Assembly (NCBI GenBank): GCA_964019695.1
Contig: OZ026515.1
Span: 129,044,849-129,108,848, forward strand
Source: Loripinus fragilis
Lineage: Eukaryota; Mollusca; Bivalvia; Lucinida; Lucinidae
Direction: 5' to 3'
DNA length: 64,000 nucleotides
Shown: positions 12,394 through 22,993 of the stretch, piece by piece
How positions within the stretch are numbered: the first letter of the stretch is position 1
Layout: the number at the start of each line of letters is the position of its first letter
Notes under the pieces: generated by a model
Databases searched by the model: none
Seen by the model: only the letters and a program-made list of their open reading frames with translations
What the model was told of the DNA's origin: nothing
Position numbers and translations under genes: made by a program

Positions 12394-12989
12394 GAATCAA
12401 CTGACCGTAATGGCCTTGGTGAATGTAAATCTTAATAAGTTAAAATCAGTTTGTACAGCCCTGACTGCACAAAAACTGAAAAGGGGGCAGGCATCATTGG
12501 TGATAAATTGCAGTTGTGGTTATACATTTCATTCCCGGCATGTAACTACTTGATCATTTTTTCAAGCTTCTAGCTCACTGCCATGCCTGAGCAGGTATAG
12601 ACGTGTGTCACACGTGAAGGGAAACCATAGCGACAGTTGTCGTTTTCACAACGCTTCTTTTATATGTAATGGTTGACTGCCTTAATTTTTTACTAATCAG
12701 AATTTATGAAAAATTACCAGCATGTATTCTAAGCCTCTGCGTCAAACGATGTAATAAGATATATTTATATCTGATTAGTGTCAATTTCCATTTAAGTTTA
12801 AGCTGTTATTGCTGGGCAAAGAATCTCTCTAGCAAATCGAATAATTTCCAAGGATCGTTGTAGCCTACAATTTAGATATCAGAATGTTCAAGTTTCCTAA
12901 GGCATACCATAGTTACCTTCAAAACACATGATTATACTTTCTCATATTTCTCAGAAATATATTAACCTATTTAAGTCTAGCGTACATTG
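12394..12989. other. No feature recognised
   Basis: Intronic sequence after the satellite. Only short ORFs; nothing supported. Confidence 0.55.
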
Positions 12990-13056
12990 GCAAACAGTGC
13001 AGAACCAGATCAGACGCCGCAGAACGCGGCGTCTGATCAGGTTATGCACTGTTTGC
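12990..13056. repeat. 31-bp-arm palindrome (GCAAACAGTGCAG...)
   Basis: Arms of about 31 bp, with two mismatches or so, surround a 5-nt loop AGAAC: GCAAACAGTGCAGAACCAGA... pairs with ...TATGCACTGTTTGC. The family recurs at 21303-21365 and, decayed, near 13890, 16095, 18900, 49895 and 51540. Confidence 0.8.
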
Positions 13057-13164
13057 TTACAAAGTTTACTTATAATTTTGACTGCTATTGAAACTCACTA
13101 CCCAACGACTCTGAAATTCGAAATGAATTCGTCCAATTAATAAGGGTGGGAATTCCATTCAATT

Positions 13165-13330
13165 TGAGGGGGTGGACAGGGGGGTACCCCATTCCCAGTT
13201 CCCTCCCCCTTTCCCCCCAGTTCCCTCCCCCTTCTCCCCCACTTCCCTCCCCCTTCTCCCCCACTTCCCTCCCCCTTCTCCCCCAATTCCCTCCCCCTAT
13301 CAGATTTTTCCCTCCCCCTGATAAAATTTT
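13165..13330 (+). repeat. C/T-rich minisatellite
   Basis: Repeats of CAGTTCCCTCCCCCTTCTCC and CACTTCCCTCCCCCTTCTCC (about 22-24 bp) make a polypyrimidine tract; the opposite strand is G-run rich. The long ORFs on either strand are artefacts of this composition. Confidence 0.8.
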
Positions 13331-14029
13331 GTTCTTATTCAAGAACTAAAGCGTATTATATATGTAAGTGAAGTACTAAGAATGGTTCACCATAGACTCA
13401 GCTGTCGTATTTTCATGCACAATTACCCAGTAGGCAAAGAACCAGACTATCTCCAGATCAATGTCTTTTCTAGAACCAGTAAAGGAAACATTATTTATAC
13501 TAGGCAAAACAAAAACCTCTTGTTTATGGTCACTTTTGGCGCCTACTCAATTTTGAGCCTTTTTGGGATATTAAGGTATATTTTCTAGACTTTTTAAAGG
13601 ATTCTTGTTTCACTTTTTTCATACAAAAAGTTTTATAAAAAAAAAGTTTGCCAACCTATCGACCTCTTAACATATTGAAGTTATTGAAGAGGTAGCGGCG
13701 AAAACAATATTGATTTTTTAATTTTTTGGCCTTACTTCTAAAATCATAAATACAGGTACATGCTTTGCGCTGCTCTTAAAATTGTGTGTGAATTAACTCT
13801 TTTTGAATACTTGGTATGCTGTTTTGTTTTCAAAGCTTTCTTTTTCGCAACAAATAAAAATCAAGAATACCTGGCGCCATCAGAGTGCCAAAAGTGTTGG
13901 GTCAAGACCAGGGCCAGCAGAATCAAGATCAGGCCTGATAGAAGCCGATCTGGGTCCAAACTGTTTGCAAAGGTTATCAGCAGACTACAAAAGTGTATAA
14001 GTATTAGGATATTCTGCTGGTGTTGATTT
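13331..14029. other. No gene recognised; decayed palindrome fragment
   Basis: The only structure seen is around 13890-13990, where 'GATCTGGGTCCAAACTGTTTGC' type sequence (kin of the 12990 palindrome) occurs. Confidence 0.5.
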
Positions 14030-14240
14030 ATTGTTGATTGTTATTCCAATCGTGGGATTCTGTAATTGTTCTATGTTTTGTTGTACGTTACTTTATGTCC
14101 ATTCTAGTTTTGCAGCTTTGCTTAGTTTGCCTTCCTGGTGTCTCGTGATTGTTGTGTGGCTCTGCCTCGCGGTGCCATGGGTTTGTCTGCAGTTTTTGAT
14201 TGTGGTATTTCCTGATCATACTCACTTACTATTCTTGTAA
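14030..14240 (-). repeat. Interspersed repeat, reverse copy of the 4955 family
   Basis: It includes GGTGCCATGGGTTTGTCTGC and ends TTTCCTGATCATACTCACTT, matching the reverse complement of 4955-5050 and 20195-20280. A similar segment is at 46083-46200. Confidence 0.5.
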
Positions 14241-15650
14241 AAAGTTTGTTTTAGAAGAACTATAAGGGAGACAAGGAAGGGTTCATATGCATGATTTAGA
14301 GTTGACCTGATATATGCTCTAAGGAACCTTCATAAAACTCTTTCACATTTGTGGAAAAATAGATTCTAGTATGAACATTGTAGGGTGTAGGCCTAACTCT
14401 TTTGAGCACGAATCTCAATACTTGATTCTTGTGAATGTCACTTTAAAGCTGCATAGTCTGTAACTTTTAATCTTTTAATTTTAGAAATAATGTTTCTATT
14501 TTTCAAGAACAAAGTGAAAAACTAAAATTCAGGTATACATTTAACCAATTTCGTAAATCTTAACAAATTATCAGTATCAAAACAACAGCATTTATGTTAA
14601 AAAATAACCGTCTATAATTATTGGAGGGGCGCAAATAATTACCAACAAGAGAAAAAATACACCTGTTTTTATAAGATAATTCACTTTTCCATGAAGTTTT
14701 CAGCTATAGTGAACAGATTTATTGAGAAAACATGACTTAATTCTACTTTTACAAACACCATTTTTAGAAAAGAAAATTTTTCGAAAAATGTTCATAGTTG
14801 CAGACTTAGTCTCTTTAAAATACGCCATTCATCGATATTTTGACAGATCAAAACACTAGCATACCATGGAGGTCAGCCTTATAAGATCGGTGAACCCTTT
14901 TTTTGTTTTACAAAAGTCATTCTCTAGCGCGGACAGGGACGCAACTTGCCTTAAATTAATAGTCTGCACTTAAAAATAGCGTATGCTGATGAATAACCTA
15001 GATGAGACGCCGTAAGGATGAGAGTATAGTAATGCACGACACCATTTCTACTGATGAGACGCCACAAAATGAAAATGCGGCATTACGGTCCGCGCGCCAC
15101 GATATAACACACTCTAGGTAGTGGTGTACAATATAAATCTTTAAAAAAAATCAGGGTCACTTTTTTACTTCGATTTTGGGTGCCGAACCTTCAAAGAAAG
15201 TAATGCCACCATAAACATGATAACACCTGTCACAATTGGAAACACCTGCCACAATTGGATTTAGGCAGATTAGAATTGCTTTTCTACACACACTTTGTAT
15301 ACGTTTTACCAGGAATAAAATTGGCATATACTAATTCACTAGTTTCGGTTTAATACGTACTCTATAGCTATATACGTCCCTGTCGAAATAAATAAAATAG
15401 TTATCTACGGCAGCTGAACGCCGTTTAAATGTGTAAATTCCAACGAAGAGAAGCAAAGGGACACAATCCAATACGGAGACTGATAAATATGGACAGAAAC
15501 AATCGAGCAAGCTTGCTACTTTTAAGACGCCCGAAATTACTCGAAACCAAGACTTGAAAGTGAACTACGTCCTTTTAGGCCCTTATATGACTTAAAGGTC
15601 TTAAAGGGTATCGTTATGAATCATATTTTATGAATTTTCTAGTTAAAAAA
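14241..15650. other. No feature recognised
   Basis: AT-rich intronic sequence. 'GATGAGACGCC' occurs at about 15003 and 15055, probably remnants of the palindromic family at 12990. Confidence 0.5.
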
Positions 15651-15659
15651 AGCAATTTC

Positions 15660-15825
15660 GCCCTCCAATTTTTCCAGACCCCGCCCACAATTGCCCCTCT
15701 TCCCGCCCCCTCTACTCCCGCTTCCCGCCCCCTCTACCCCCGATTCCGCACCCTCTACCCCCAATTCCGCACCCTCTATCCCCGTACCCCCGCCACCCCT
15801 GTCCACCCCCTCCAATTTACTTTAT
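15660..15825 (+). repeat. C-rich minisatellite (CCCCCTCTACCCCCRATTCCGCA)
   Basis: Irregular repeats of CCGCACCCTCTACCCCC over about 150 bp; G-runs on the minus (sense) strand of the host intron. Confidence 0.75.
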
Positions 15826-16818
15826 CACAGGCATAAAAGGGTTAATGGGGCTTGCACACGTTTTTGGCACTAATGCATTTTCGTAAATTCACGGACCAAA
15901 CAACCGTGCACAGCTACATAATGTGGCTGCAGGTTTAAATATTGGTCTGGCCATCATCTTTCATATTAAGTGAAGGCTCTGGTGAAACTGAGCTTTGGCC
16001 GCTCGCCGATATAATAATTACCAAAATATCATGTGCTGGCCAAATTTTCATTGGTGGACACGCTTCAAATCAGCGCCCTTACATGCAAACCGCTTGGGTA
16101 CAGATCGGATTGCTTTAGTAGCAACTCTGGGAACAGTCCGATCTTGATCCACACTGTTTGCCACAGAAACCTTCTGCATACGACAGCAGGCGAAACATCG
16201 TCAGAAATGGCCATTATAGAAAGGATTCAACATAAAATAACTTGACCTAGAGACTAGAAAGTAATCGGTAGTAAAACAGGTCCCAAATCAAAATTCACGA
16301 CTGCTCCAACCATTGACAATTGCCTTTTAGAATAAAAGTGTAAGCAGAAAATACGTCAAATGCCTTAAGCCCATATAAACAAAAACATTTGAGCTAAAAA
16401 GTTTGATTATTTTCTTATCCATCATGTTAACCATGTGCTTTGGGTACTCAAAAGTACCGTCTCGGTGACACGGCTCTTTTTCGTACCCACAACATATGTT
16501 TTGTTTGAGAAATATGAAAAGTAATTTTCAAATACACAGTCTTATCTTGAGGCCTGATTTATGCATCTAGATAGATAAGATCGTAATTCTAAAAGACTTT
16601 TATTTCCTACATGCAAATTATCTCACATTTGCAAGCATATTACATGAAACTTACCACAGTTTTATACTCACAATAAAATAAATTTGCATTATGAATTGTT
16701 GTTATATTTCACCTCACAAAGGCCTCCAGATAAGAGTGCGTATTGGAAAATTATTTTCTTTATTTCTCACTGTCACTCTTGTTTGGCACGACAGTACATG
16801 TATATTACTGGTACTTAC
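15826..16818. other. Intronic sequence, no gene
   Basis: A decayed palindromic fragment lies near 16095-16165 (GGTACAGATCGGATTGC against AGTCCGATCTTGATCC). Nothing else is supported. Confidence 0.5.
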
Positions 16819-17040
16819 CCCTTTTCTTTGTATGGCTTCATGCAGCATCTGGACCACATCATTCCCGACCACGCCGTCCACGTGTATATGCTTCGTCCAC
16901 TGTCTCAGCAACCCTTTGTTAATGGCACACATATTTACCGGGAAACAGAAAGTAAATCCCATTGGTAAGGGCTCGGGGGTGTTCAGGAGGTCTTTTCTCT
17001 TTAGGAATTTATGTATATTCCTAACAATGTAGTCAAAAAG
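16819..17040 (-). CDS. Hexokinase-like gene, merged exon 4+5 (glucose-binding segment)
   Basis: A 222-bp exon encodes 74 residues. It opens at TCTTTTTTAG|CTT with LFDYIVRNIHKFLK, continues with LPMGFTFCFPVNMCAINKG, RQWTKHIHVDGVVGNDVV and MLHEAIQRKG, and closes at GGG|GTAAGT in phase 0. The family block is LFDHI...LPLGFTFSFP.....D.GIL..WTKGF......G.DVV.LL..A..RR. In vertebrates this block is split into exons of 120 and 96 bp; here they are one exon, and the first part is two residues longer. Thr and Lys of WTK (T168/K169 of glucokinase) are kept. The glucose-contacting Ser of FTFSFP (S151) is Cys here. A TIR MITE begins 31 bp upstream of the acceptor. Confidence 0.95.
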
Positions 17041-17070
17041 CTAAAAAAGACGAAAAGCATATGAATATAA

Positions 17071-17313
17071 ATTGAGCCGCGGCATGAGATTTCCAACAAT
17101 TTGACATTTTGTCAAGTGTATACTCATACGAGCCTGTGAAGCATCCTGTTAAGCTTAGAAACTCCTGATGGTGTTCAGTCAGTAGCTCAATAATCATAGA
17201 ATACTCAAGCGACTAGCAAAGGCTCTGATCAGACTGCGCGTATGCGCAGACTGTTCTGAGGCTTTGCTGGTCGCACATACCACATTTTTGGAAATCGCAT
17301 GCACTGGCTCAAT
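17071..17313 (+). mobile_element. MITE, 'TGAGCC...GGCTCA' family, copy 2
   Basis: Ends are ATTGAGCC...GGCTCAAT, with the interior AGACTGCGCGTATGCGCAGACTG-like palindrome (split: AGACTGCGC / GCGCAGACT). The near end is 31 bp from the exon 4+5 splice acceptor. Confidence 0.8.
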
Positions 17314-17560
17314 TATTATTTTGCCTATTGGTCGGTTTATAGTCTGCCGCCTCTAATTTCTACGAGGACTCCTGATGGCATTTTTGTTAATGCTCGGCTT
17401 TTCCTTGGCCTATTACAAACAATATAGGGGTGGATGCCTTGTGTGAATTTTCGATTTAAGGTCACAGTGAGGTCAAAGATCAAGTAAGTGCAATTATGCA
17501 GAAAAATGACATACTTCTTTGCTTCGTAACAAATGCTAACAATATGAACAAAAACAAAAC

Positions 17561-17832
17561 GAATATATGAAAGTCCATGGTTTCCATGGCAACCCATCAT
17601 GGATTCTGAAGAAAGAGGGTGTTTGGGGTCTCCTAATGACCAATTTGACATTCATGAAAAATTGTCCTGATGGGGTGGGGGTGGGGGCATGCAAGTCGAA
17701 TATATGAAAGTCCATGGTTTCCATGGCAACCCATCATGGATTCTGAAGAAAGAGGGTGTTTGGGGTCTCCTAATGACCAATTTGACATTCATGAAAAATT
17801 GTCCTGATGGGGTGGGGGTGGGGGCATGCAAG
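17561..17832 (+). repeat. Tandem duplication, 137-bp period, apparently identical copies
   Basis: Two copies start at 17561 and 17698 (GAATATATGAAAGTCCATGG) and run to GGGGGCATGCAAG. I see no difference between them by eye, so the duplication is recent, or an assembly artefact. Confidence 0.9.
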
Positions 17833-18114
17833 GTAAGCTAAATTGATTCCCGGACTTATACACGTCACTCACTCAACAAGAAACTTAAACAGATCTATGA
17901 GTAATCGTAGTGGCGCTTAAATTGAGCCTGTTCGTGAGAGTATCATGCCCTAATGCTTTGTTACGTTTGTGTAACTTTGTACATTTTTTTTCAATAATTA
18001 ATACGTTATTCCAACCTCGAATACCACGATAGAGAACATAATTATGTCTCGCTTGATAGCATGTTAAATGAGTCCTAGTTAATAAAAAAATGTCGAATAT
18101 AACTATAGCAACAG

Positions 18115-18310
18115 TCGAGTAAAGTAAAGTAAGTCAGGAATCGATACAATCAAGTACCACACCTGACCCCGGATACCAATGGGAAAGTGACAAACTCCCA
18201 GTTAGACACCAAAAACGAGAGCCAAGAGGTCAGTCCTTTCCCAGGAGAGGACCACAAGGCACATATAAACAGACGCGCACAAAGGCATAGCAAACACAAG
18301 ACAGAAAAAC
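18115..18310 (+). repeat. Interspersed repeat, 'AGTAAGTCAGGAATCGATACAATC' family
   Basis: It shares AATCGATACAATCAAGTACC, ACACCTGACC and CCAAGAGGTCAGTCCTTTCC with 20836-21060; an inverted copy lies at 18955-19090 (GACCTCTTGGCTCCCG ... GATTGTATCGATTCTTGATC). Class unknown. Confidence 0.7.
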
Positions 18311-18496
18311 ATAAATGGTCCACAAAAGAAGTACCGCCTTGGAACGGTCAGTAAAATATTTTACTGTCATCACTAGCAGTGAAGGAGTCAATAACAGTTC
18401 CAAGTAGCCGATAGTCAAATGCTCTTGCAGTTCATGATAATGAGCCTCCTGATACGGTATTAAATCAAAGTAATAGTTATACCATTGTCTTTCCGT

Positions 18497-18550
18497 CTGT
18501 ACGTGGAGACAATCCACTCGCGTTAGCGAATGGATTATCTCCACGTACAG
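18497..18550. repeat. Hairpin with about 20-bp arms
   Basis: CTGTACGTGGAGACAATCCA is followed after a short loop by TGGATTATCTCCACGTACAG, one mismatch. Confidence 0.8.
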
Positions 18551-18954
18551 GTGGACAAGCAGGGTGTAACTAATCTATACCACATACACCGGTGTAAACC
18601 TAGCATATTGTGAGAAAGTTCGTGCTTTTAAAAGTTGGTTAGGGTCGTAAGTGAATTTAAGCCAAATGACAGTCATTATTTTTATGTGTTTTTTTTTCTT
18701 TGGGGTACATGTACTTGTCTTTGTAAAATACAGAGCTTAAGAATATGTTGACTTTATGGTTGTTAAATGAAATATGATTAAACTTTGGGACGCGCCAGGG
18801 TATGTTTATAAAATAGACGGTATGATTCGAGCATGGCTTTACCCATGCATAGACGCTTAGGCCTCAACATGGATCTCTTTAACTCTTTGTTAGTGCCTTT
18901 GCAAACAGTTTTGATCCTGATCTTGCCCGACAAAACATCGGACCTGTTCTGGGT
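18551..18954. other. No feature recognised
   Basis: Intronic; a T-rich tract at about 18690 only. Confidence 0.5.
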
Positions 18955-19090
18955 CCACTGCTTGAAAAGGGCTGACCTCTTGGCTCCCGTTTGTGGTGTC
19001 TAACTGTGAGTTTGTCACTTTCCCATTGGTATCCTGGGTCAGGTGTGTTACTTGATTGTATCGATTCTTGATCTTTGCACCCTTACTTAC
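18955..19090 (-). repeat. Inverted copy of the 18115 repeat
   Basis: Reverse complement of the 18115-18240 and 20836-20960 sequence, preceded at about 18900 by a decayed AACAGTTTTGATCC palindrome fragment. Confidence 0.65.
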
Positions 19091-20835
19091 TTTACACTCA
19101 GATTTTTGAAAACGTTAAATTTGAAAAAGAACATCAACAGACAACATTAAAATCATGAATACACCCCTAACTGTACGTACTCATAAATTAGATGACAACG
19201 GGCGTGTTTATCGTGCGATACTTAGACGCAGTTGGTCTGGGGTTCATAAAAAGTAAGCGAGTATGATTAGGAAATATCACAATCACATACTGCTGACCAA
19301 TTGAATTACAATAATTGCTTTTTACTTGTGTCCCAATATTTAGAGCTAACAAGGTCCGCTTCGTGATCTCTCAGTTCACCACGAGCTTTTCTTTTAAGCA
19401 GACAGAATAATAGGCTTTATTAAGAACCAGTTGATTACGAAAAAAAAGAAGAAATTCTATCGGAGACCGGTGAAATGGCTTCTAAAACGACATTTAATTA
19501 ATATCGCCAGCTGTGGGAGTTATTTGCGGCTCTACATTGGCAATGTATCAATTATCAAACTTGCTGACATATTCAAGCCCGTTGTTACTGCAAGGACTTA
19601 TCCTCTGTACGTTTGGTCAAAAGCATTAAAAGGTTTCAAGGTGCACTTCGTTGTCAAAATGAATTTTTTCTGCAAAAATAGCCTAATCGTTGGCATTTAT
19701 TATAATTATGCATCTGTCTTCGGAGTTTGCGAACAACAAAGGCGCAGTCATTTGTTTTCTTGAAAATTATCAAATCTAAACTTGCTACAAAGAAAACTCC
19801 AATGTTTTAGCTATTCTGTGTAGCTGAAGAGACTTGTTTGAGATTCGCTTTGTCGAAAAAAAACCGAAACAGGTTTTGTGTGTACTTTACCAATACGAAC
19901 TGCTGCATAATGAGCCAAAATACTTTACAGGGTGGTAAATCACATCGTTTTTTGTTGTGATAGACTGCACGGATATTTATATTTAATAGTAAAAGGCTTT
20001 TTCTCTTAGTCCATCAATCCATGCACCATATTCCAATCCACTTTTGGCCAGATCTAATAATACCATATTAGATCTATTCTCATTAAAGTTCCTACTTTAG
20101 GTAAACTCTGTGTCACAAAATTTGAGGTCAGTGTGACAAATACCATGGTACACTGCACGGACGATTTCAAAAGAGTATTTGTTTAAACTTTACAAAAAGT
20201 AAGTGAGTATGAGCAGGAAATACCACAACCACACACTGCACCAACCCATGGCACCCTGAGTGGGAGCCACAAAGCACCAACAAACCTTTTTTATAATTAG
20301 ATTATTATGAAATCATACGATGCGAAAAAGTGGTACATGTATATGGATCGATGGAAGCACTTGTCAAAAGAGAGAAAATGTTATTTCTTGCCATTGTACT
20401 ATCGTCGATCAACTGTCTTCATTTGCCGATGAAGTGATTCGCCCATGTTATTACGTAATGATGAAGAGTTTCAGACAGTATATCGCATGTGTCGCAACTT
20501 ATAACATAGTACATTAGAAGTGTAAATATAACAATTGTCATTTCGCACATCATGGAATTTTAGCTCCACCCACTGTCTTCATCAAATCATGAAATAGTAT
20601 TTCTTAAATGGGAAGAAAACAACAATTCATGCAGTGTATCAGCAGTATCAGCACAAAAACGTGATTCTCAATCCCTGTGTGTGTGTGGGGGGGTGGGGGG
20701 CGGGGGTTGTTGTTGTTTTTTTGTTTTGTTTTTTTAAATGCTTAAATTTAAAATGATATTATAATTCACTGTTTTCAGTAAATTTGGAATAAATTAGCAA
20801 ACATTTAACATCATAAAATTATGTGGATATAATGT
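19091..20835. other. No gene supported; short repeats and an odd Cys-rich ORF
   Basis: Short copies of the 4955 repeat lie at 19247-19310 and 20195-20290. A 65-codon plus-strand ORF at 20320-20517 has a C.W...C...C.C...LSSFA pattern, treated as a low-confidence observation. A G-rich and T-rich tract is at 20684-20735. Confidence 0.45.
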
Positions 20836-21060
20836 ACAAAGTAAGTAAGGGTGCAAAAATCAGGAATCGATACAATCAAGTATCACACCTGACCCAGGAT
20901 ACCAATTTGGAAAGTTACAAACTCACAGTTAGACACCACAAACGAGAGCCGAGAGGTCAGTCCTTTCCCAGCAGGTGACCACAAAGCACATATAAACAGA
21001 AGCGCACAAATACATAGCACACACAAGACAGAACAAAAACATAAAAGAAACAAACCGCTT
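20836..21060 (+). repeat. Interspersed repeat, copy of the 18115 family
   Basis: Starts GTAAGTAAGGGTGCAAAAAT and carries AATCGATACAATCAAGTATC, matching 18115-18310. Confidence 0.7.
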
Positions 21061-21302
21061 CTCCGGATCCTTGTAATATCTTGGTCGGTATAAGCCCTTG
21101 ACTAGCCTCCGACTCCGCTGAATGGCCGTCGATTGTGACTAGCAACACACGGAAATGATTACCCCATAAATCAAGTGACAGAAATTGTCCCTTTTCTGGA
21201 AAAAAAACATAAGGAAATGTTCACCTGATTGTTTTAAACTTGTATAGTTTGGTGTGGTGATGACAACTTTCATTCTGGATATCGGCAAACAGCTACTTTG
21301 AC

Positions 21303-21365
21303 AAACAGTGCAGACCCAGATGAAATGCCGCATTAGGCGGCATTTCATCAGGGTCTGCACTGTTT
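21303..21365. repeat. 28-bp-arm palindrome (AAACAGTGCAGACCC...)
   Basis: Near-perfect arms AAACAGTGCAGACCCAGATG and CATCAGGGTCTGCACTGTTT around a 7-nt loop; same family as 12990-13056. Confidence 0.85.
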
Positions 21366-21545
21366 CCTAAGGTGAAATCTTTAAGAACAGAAGTAAATCA
21401 TTTTATATAATTTTTATAGGCAGCCCCTTGAAATACACAATGGACAATACCATACCTTTTGTATCATTATGTATGGAAATACGCATCAGAATGAGAAGGG
21501 TTATGGTTCCTATAGTCACCTGCGGCATGTGTAGATGCGTAGGAT

Positions 21546-21787
21546 TTGAGCCGCGACATGATATTTCCAACAATGAGGTATGTGTGACCAGCAAAGCCTC
21601 AGATCAACCTGCGCATTCGCGCTGTCTGTTCAGAGCCTTTGCTAGTCGCTTGCATTTTCTATGAGTGTTTAGCTACTGACTGAACATCATTTGGAGTTTC
21701 TAAGCTTTAAAGGAGCACGCACAGGCTCGTCTGAGTCTACAAATGTCAAAAGGTCACATTGTTGGAAATCACATGTCAAGGCTCATT
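21546..21787 (+). mobile_element. MITE, 'TGAGCC...GGCTCA' family, copy 3
   Basis: Starts TTTGAGCCGCGACATGATAT and ends ATCACATGTCAAGGCTCATT, an inverted counterpart. Confidence 0.75.
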
Positions 21788-22264
21788 TAATAATAATACC
21801 GTAGGCTACATAGACTGATAATCAGCCTCCAATGCCAATTTCATTTTATTTCATATAGAATAGTTTAAACTAATTTTCAGCCCTCTTTGATAGCACTGGC
21901 ATATCCTTCTTCAGCCAAATATAATCAGCTTACATGAAGTAAAGTATATTTTATAAATCATGAAAAAATAATATAAGGAGGAGACTGGCACAGTTATATA
22001 GCCCTAGTACAATATGCATAGAGAAAATCTTCCAGTGGCATGGTTTTACGAATCCCACCCAGTAAGCAGAATAAAGCGAGCCACCATTTAAATGGCGTTT
22101 CACTTGTGGGCCGATAGTAGCCCAAAGCCTGTCTGCTGGATAGACAGGGGCAAGCAGTATGCTCCAGAAATTCAGCCAGAAACTCAGAATGAAAATGAAA
22201 GCTTTAAAATACACGCAGCCTGATCAGCACACTTGCTTTACGGCCTCTAGAAAGAATAATAGAT
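21788..22264. other. No gene; 'AATGGCGTTTCACT' repeat at about 22080
   Basis: Only the short interspersed repeat around 22078-22140 was recognised. Confidence 0.5.
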
Positions 22265-22270
22265 GTGCTT
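22265..22270. other. Target-site duplication GTGCTT of element A (left)
   Basis: GTGCTT directly precedes the element; the identical hexamer follows it at 27468-27473. Confidence 0.85.
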
Positions 22271-22410
22271 TGTAGAGCCACAAAATGCTCCATACACAAT
22301 ATGCTCTCTCGAGGTGCATATTGTGTACCCTGCATACACAATATGCTCCCCCTTAAATCGGGAGCATATTGTGTAGGACATGTATCATACCTACACAATA
22401 TGCTCCCTAG

Positions 22411-22480
22411 CTGAGGAGCGCAGTCGTGGTAGAGTGCTTGACCCGATATCGATGGGTTGCGGGTTCGAGCCTCACCTGAA
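22411..22480 (+). repeat. tRNA-like (SINE head) segment in element A
   Basis: GGAGCGCAGTCGTGGTAGAG resembles an A box and D arm, and GGGTTCGAGCCTC is a B box (GGTTCGANNCC). Downstream TTGTGTTCTTGAACATGACAC resembles the SINE central-domain motif. An identical segment is in element B (35221-35289), so it is an inherited part of the element, not a tRNA gene. Confidence 0.7.
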
Positions 22481-22706
22481 GCACTGCGTTGTGTTCTTGA
22501 ACATGACACTAAATATCCTGTGCTCAGTACTGGTTTCCCCCCGATGAAGTCGGAGGGATATTGTTTTGGCGTCGGCCGTCTATGCACCCGTCTGTCTGTC
22601 TGTCTGTCTGTCTGTCCACCTGTCCTTCCAGAAACATACCTAAGTACCTATTAGTCAGATTTGGTGCATTCTCTACATGAATGGATAGTACCATGGACAG
22701 TCCCAA

Positions 22707-22993
22707 GTGCGGATCCAGAGGGGGGGCAGGGGGTCCGGACCTCCCCCGGAAAATCACAAGTTATATATTTTCTATAGGAATAAGCAATTGGAACCCCCCA
22801 CCGCGGAAAAAGTTGGACCCCCCCTGGAAAATGTTGGACCCCCTCGGGAACCTTGAAAAACGATAGTTTTCTTTGAAATTAACCATTTGCGACTGTCAAA
22901 TAAGCTGAGGACTAAAAAAAGGTTGTCAGAGCTTTTTTGTCAAACTGACCTGGACCCCACCCCCCCTGAACAAAATTCCTGGATCCGCGCATG
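22707..22993 (+). mobile_element. Nested MITE, 'TGCGGATCCAG...CTGGATCCGCGCA'
   Basis: Terminal inverted repeats GTGCGGATCCAG and CTGGATCCGCGCATG enclose poly-C/G tracts. Same insertion is in element B at 35504-35788; independent copies are at 51913-52165 and 54197-54411, with fragments at 52972-53001 and 53849-53890. Confidence 0.8.

Noticed and set aside
13085..13349. Gly-rich and Pro-rich ORFs on both strands
   Set aside because: Product of the C/T minisatellite composition; no coding features.
15000..15085. CTGATGAG followed by GAAA, hammerhead-ribozyme-like core
   Set aside because: The stem II and stem III pairings needed around the core are absent; the text belongs to a decayed GATGAGACGCC palindrome.
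22020..22090. LALFCLLGGIRKTMP on the minus strand as hexokinase exon 3
   Set aside because: Two extra residues before LGG, catalytic context missing, and the sequence is part of the AATGGCGTTTCACT repeat.
22411..22480. Functional tRNA gene
   Set aside because: No proper acceptor stem, and the identical segment sits inside both copies of a mobile element with SINE-type downstream sequence.
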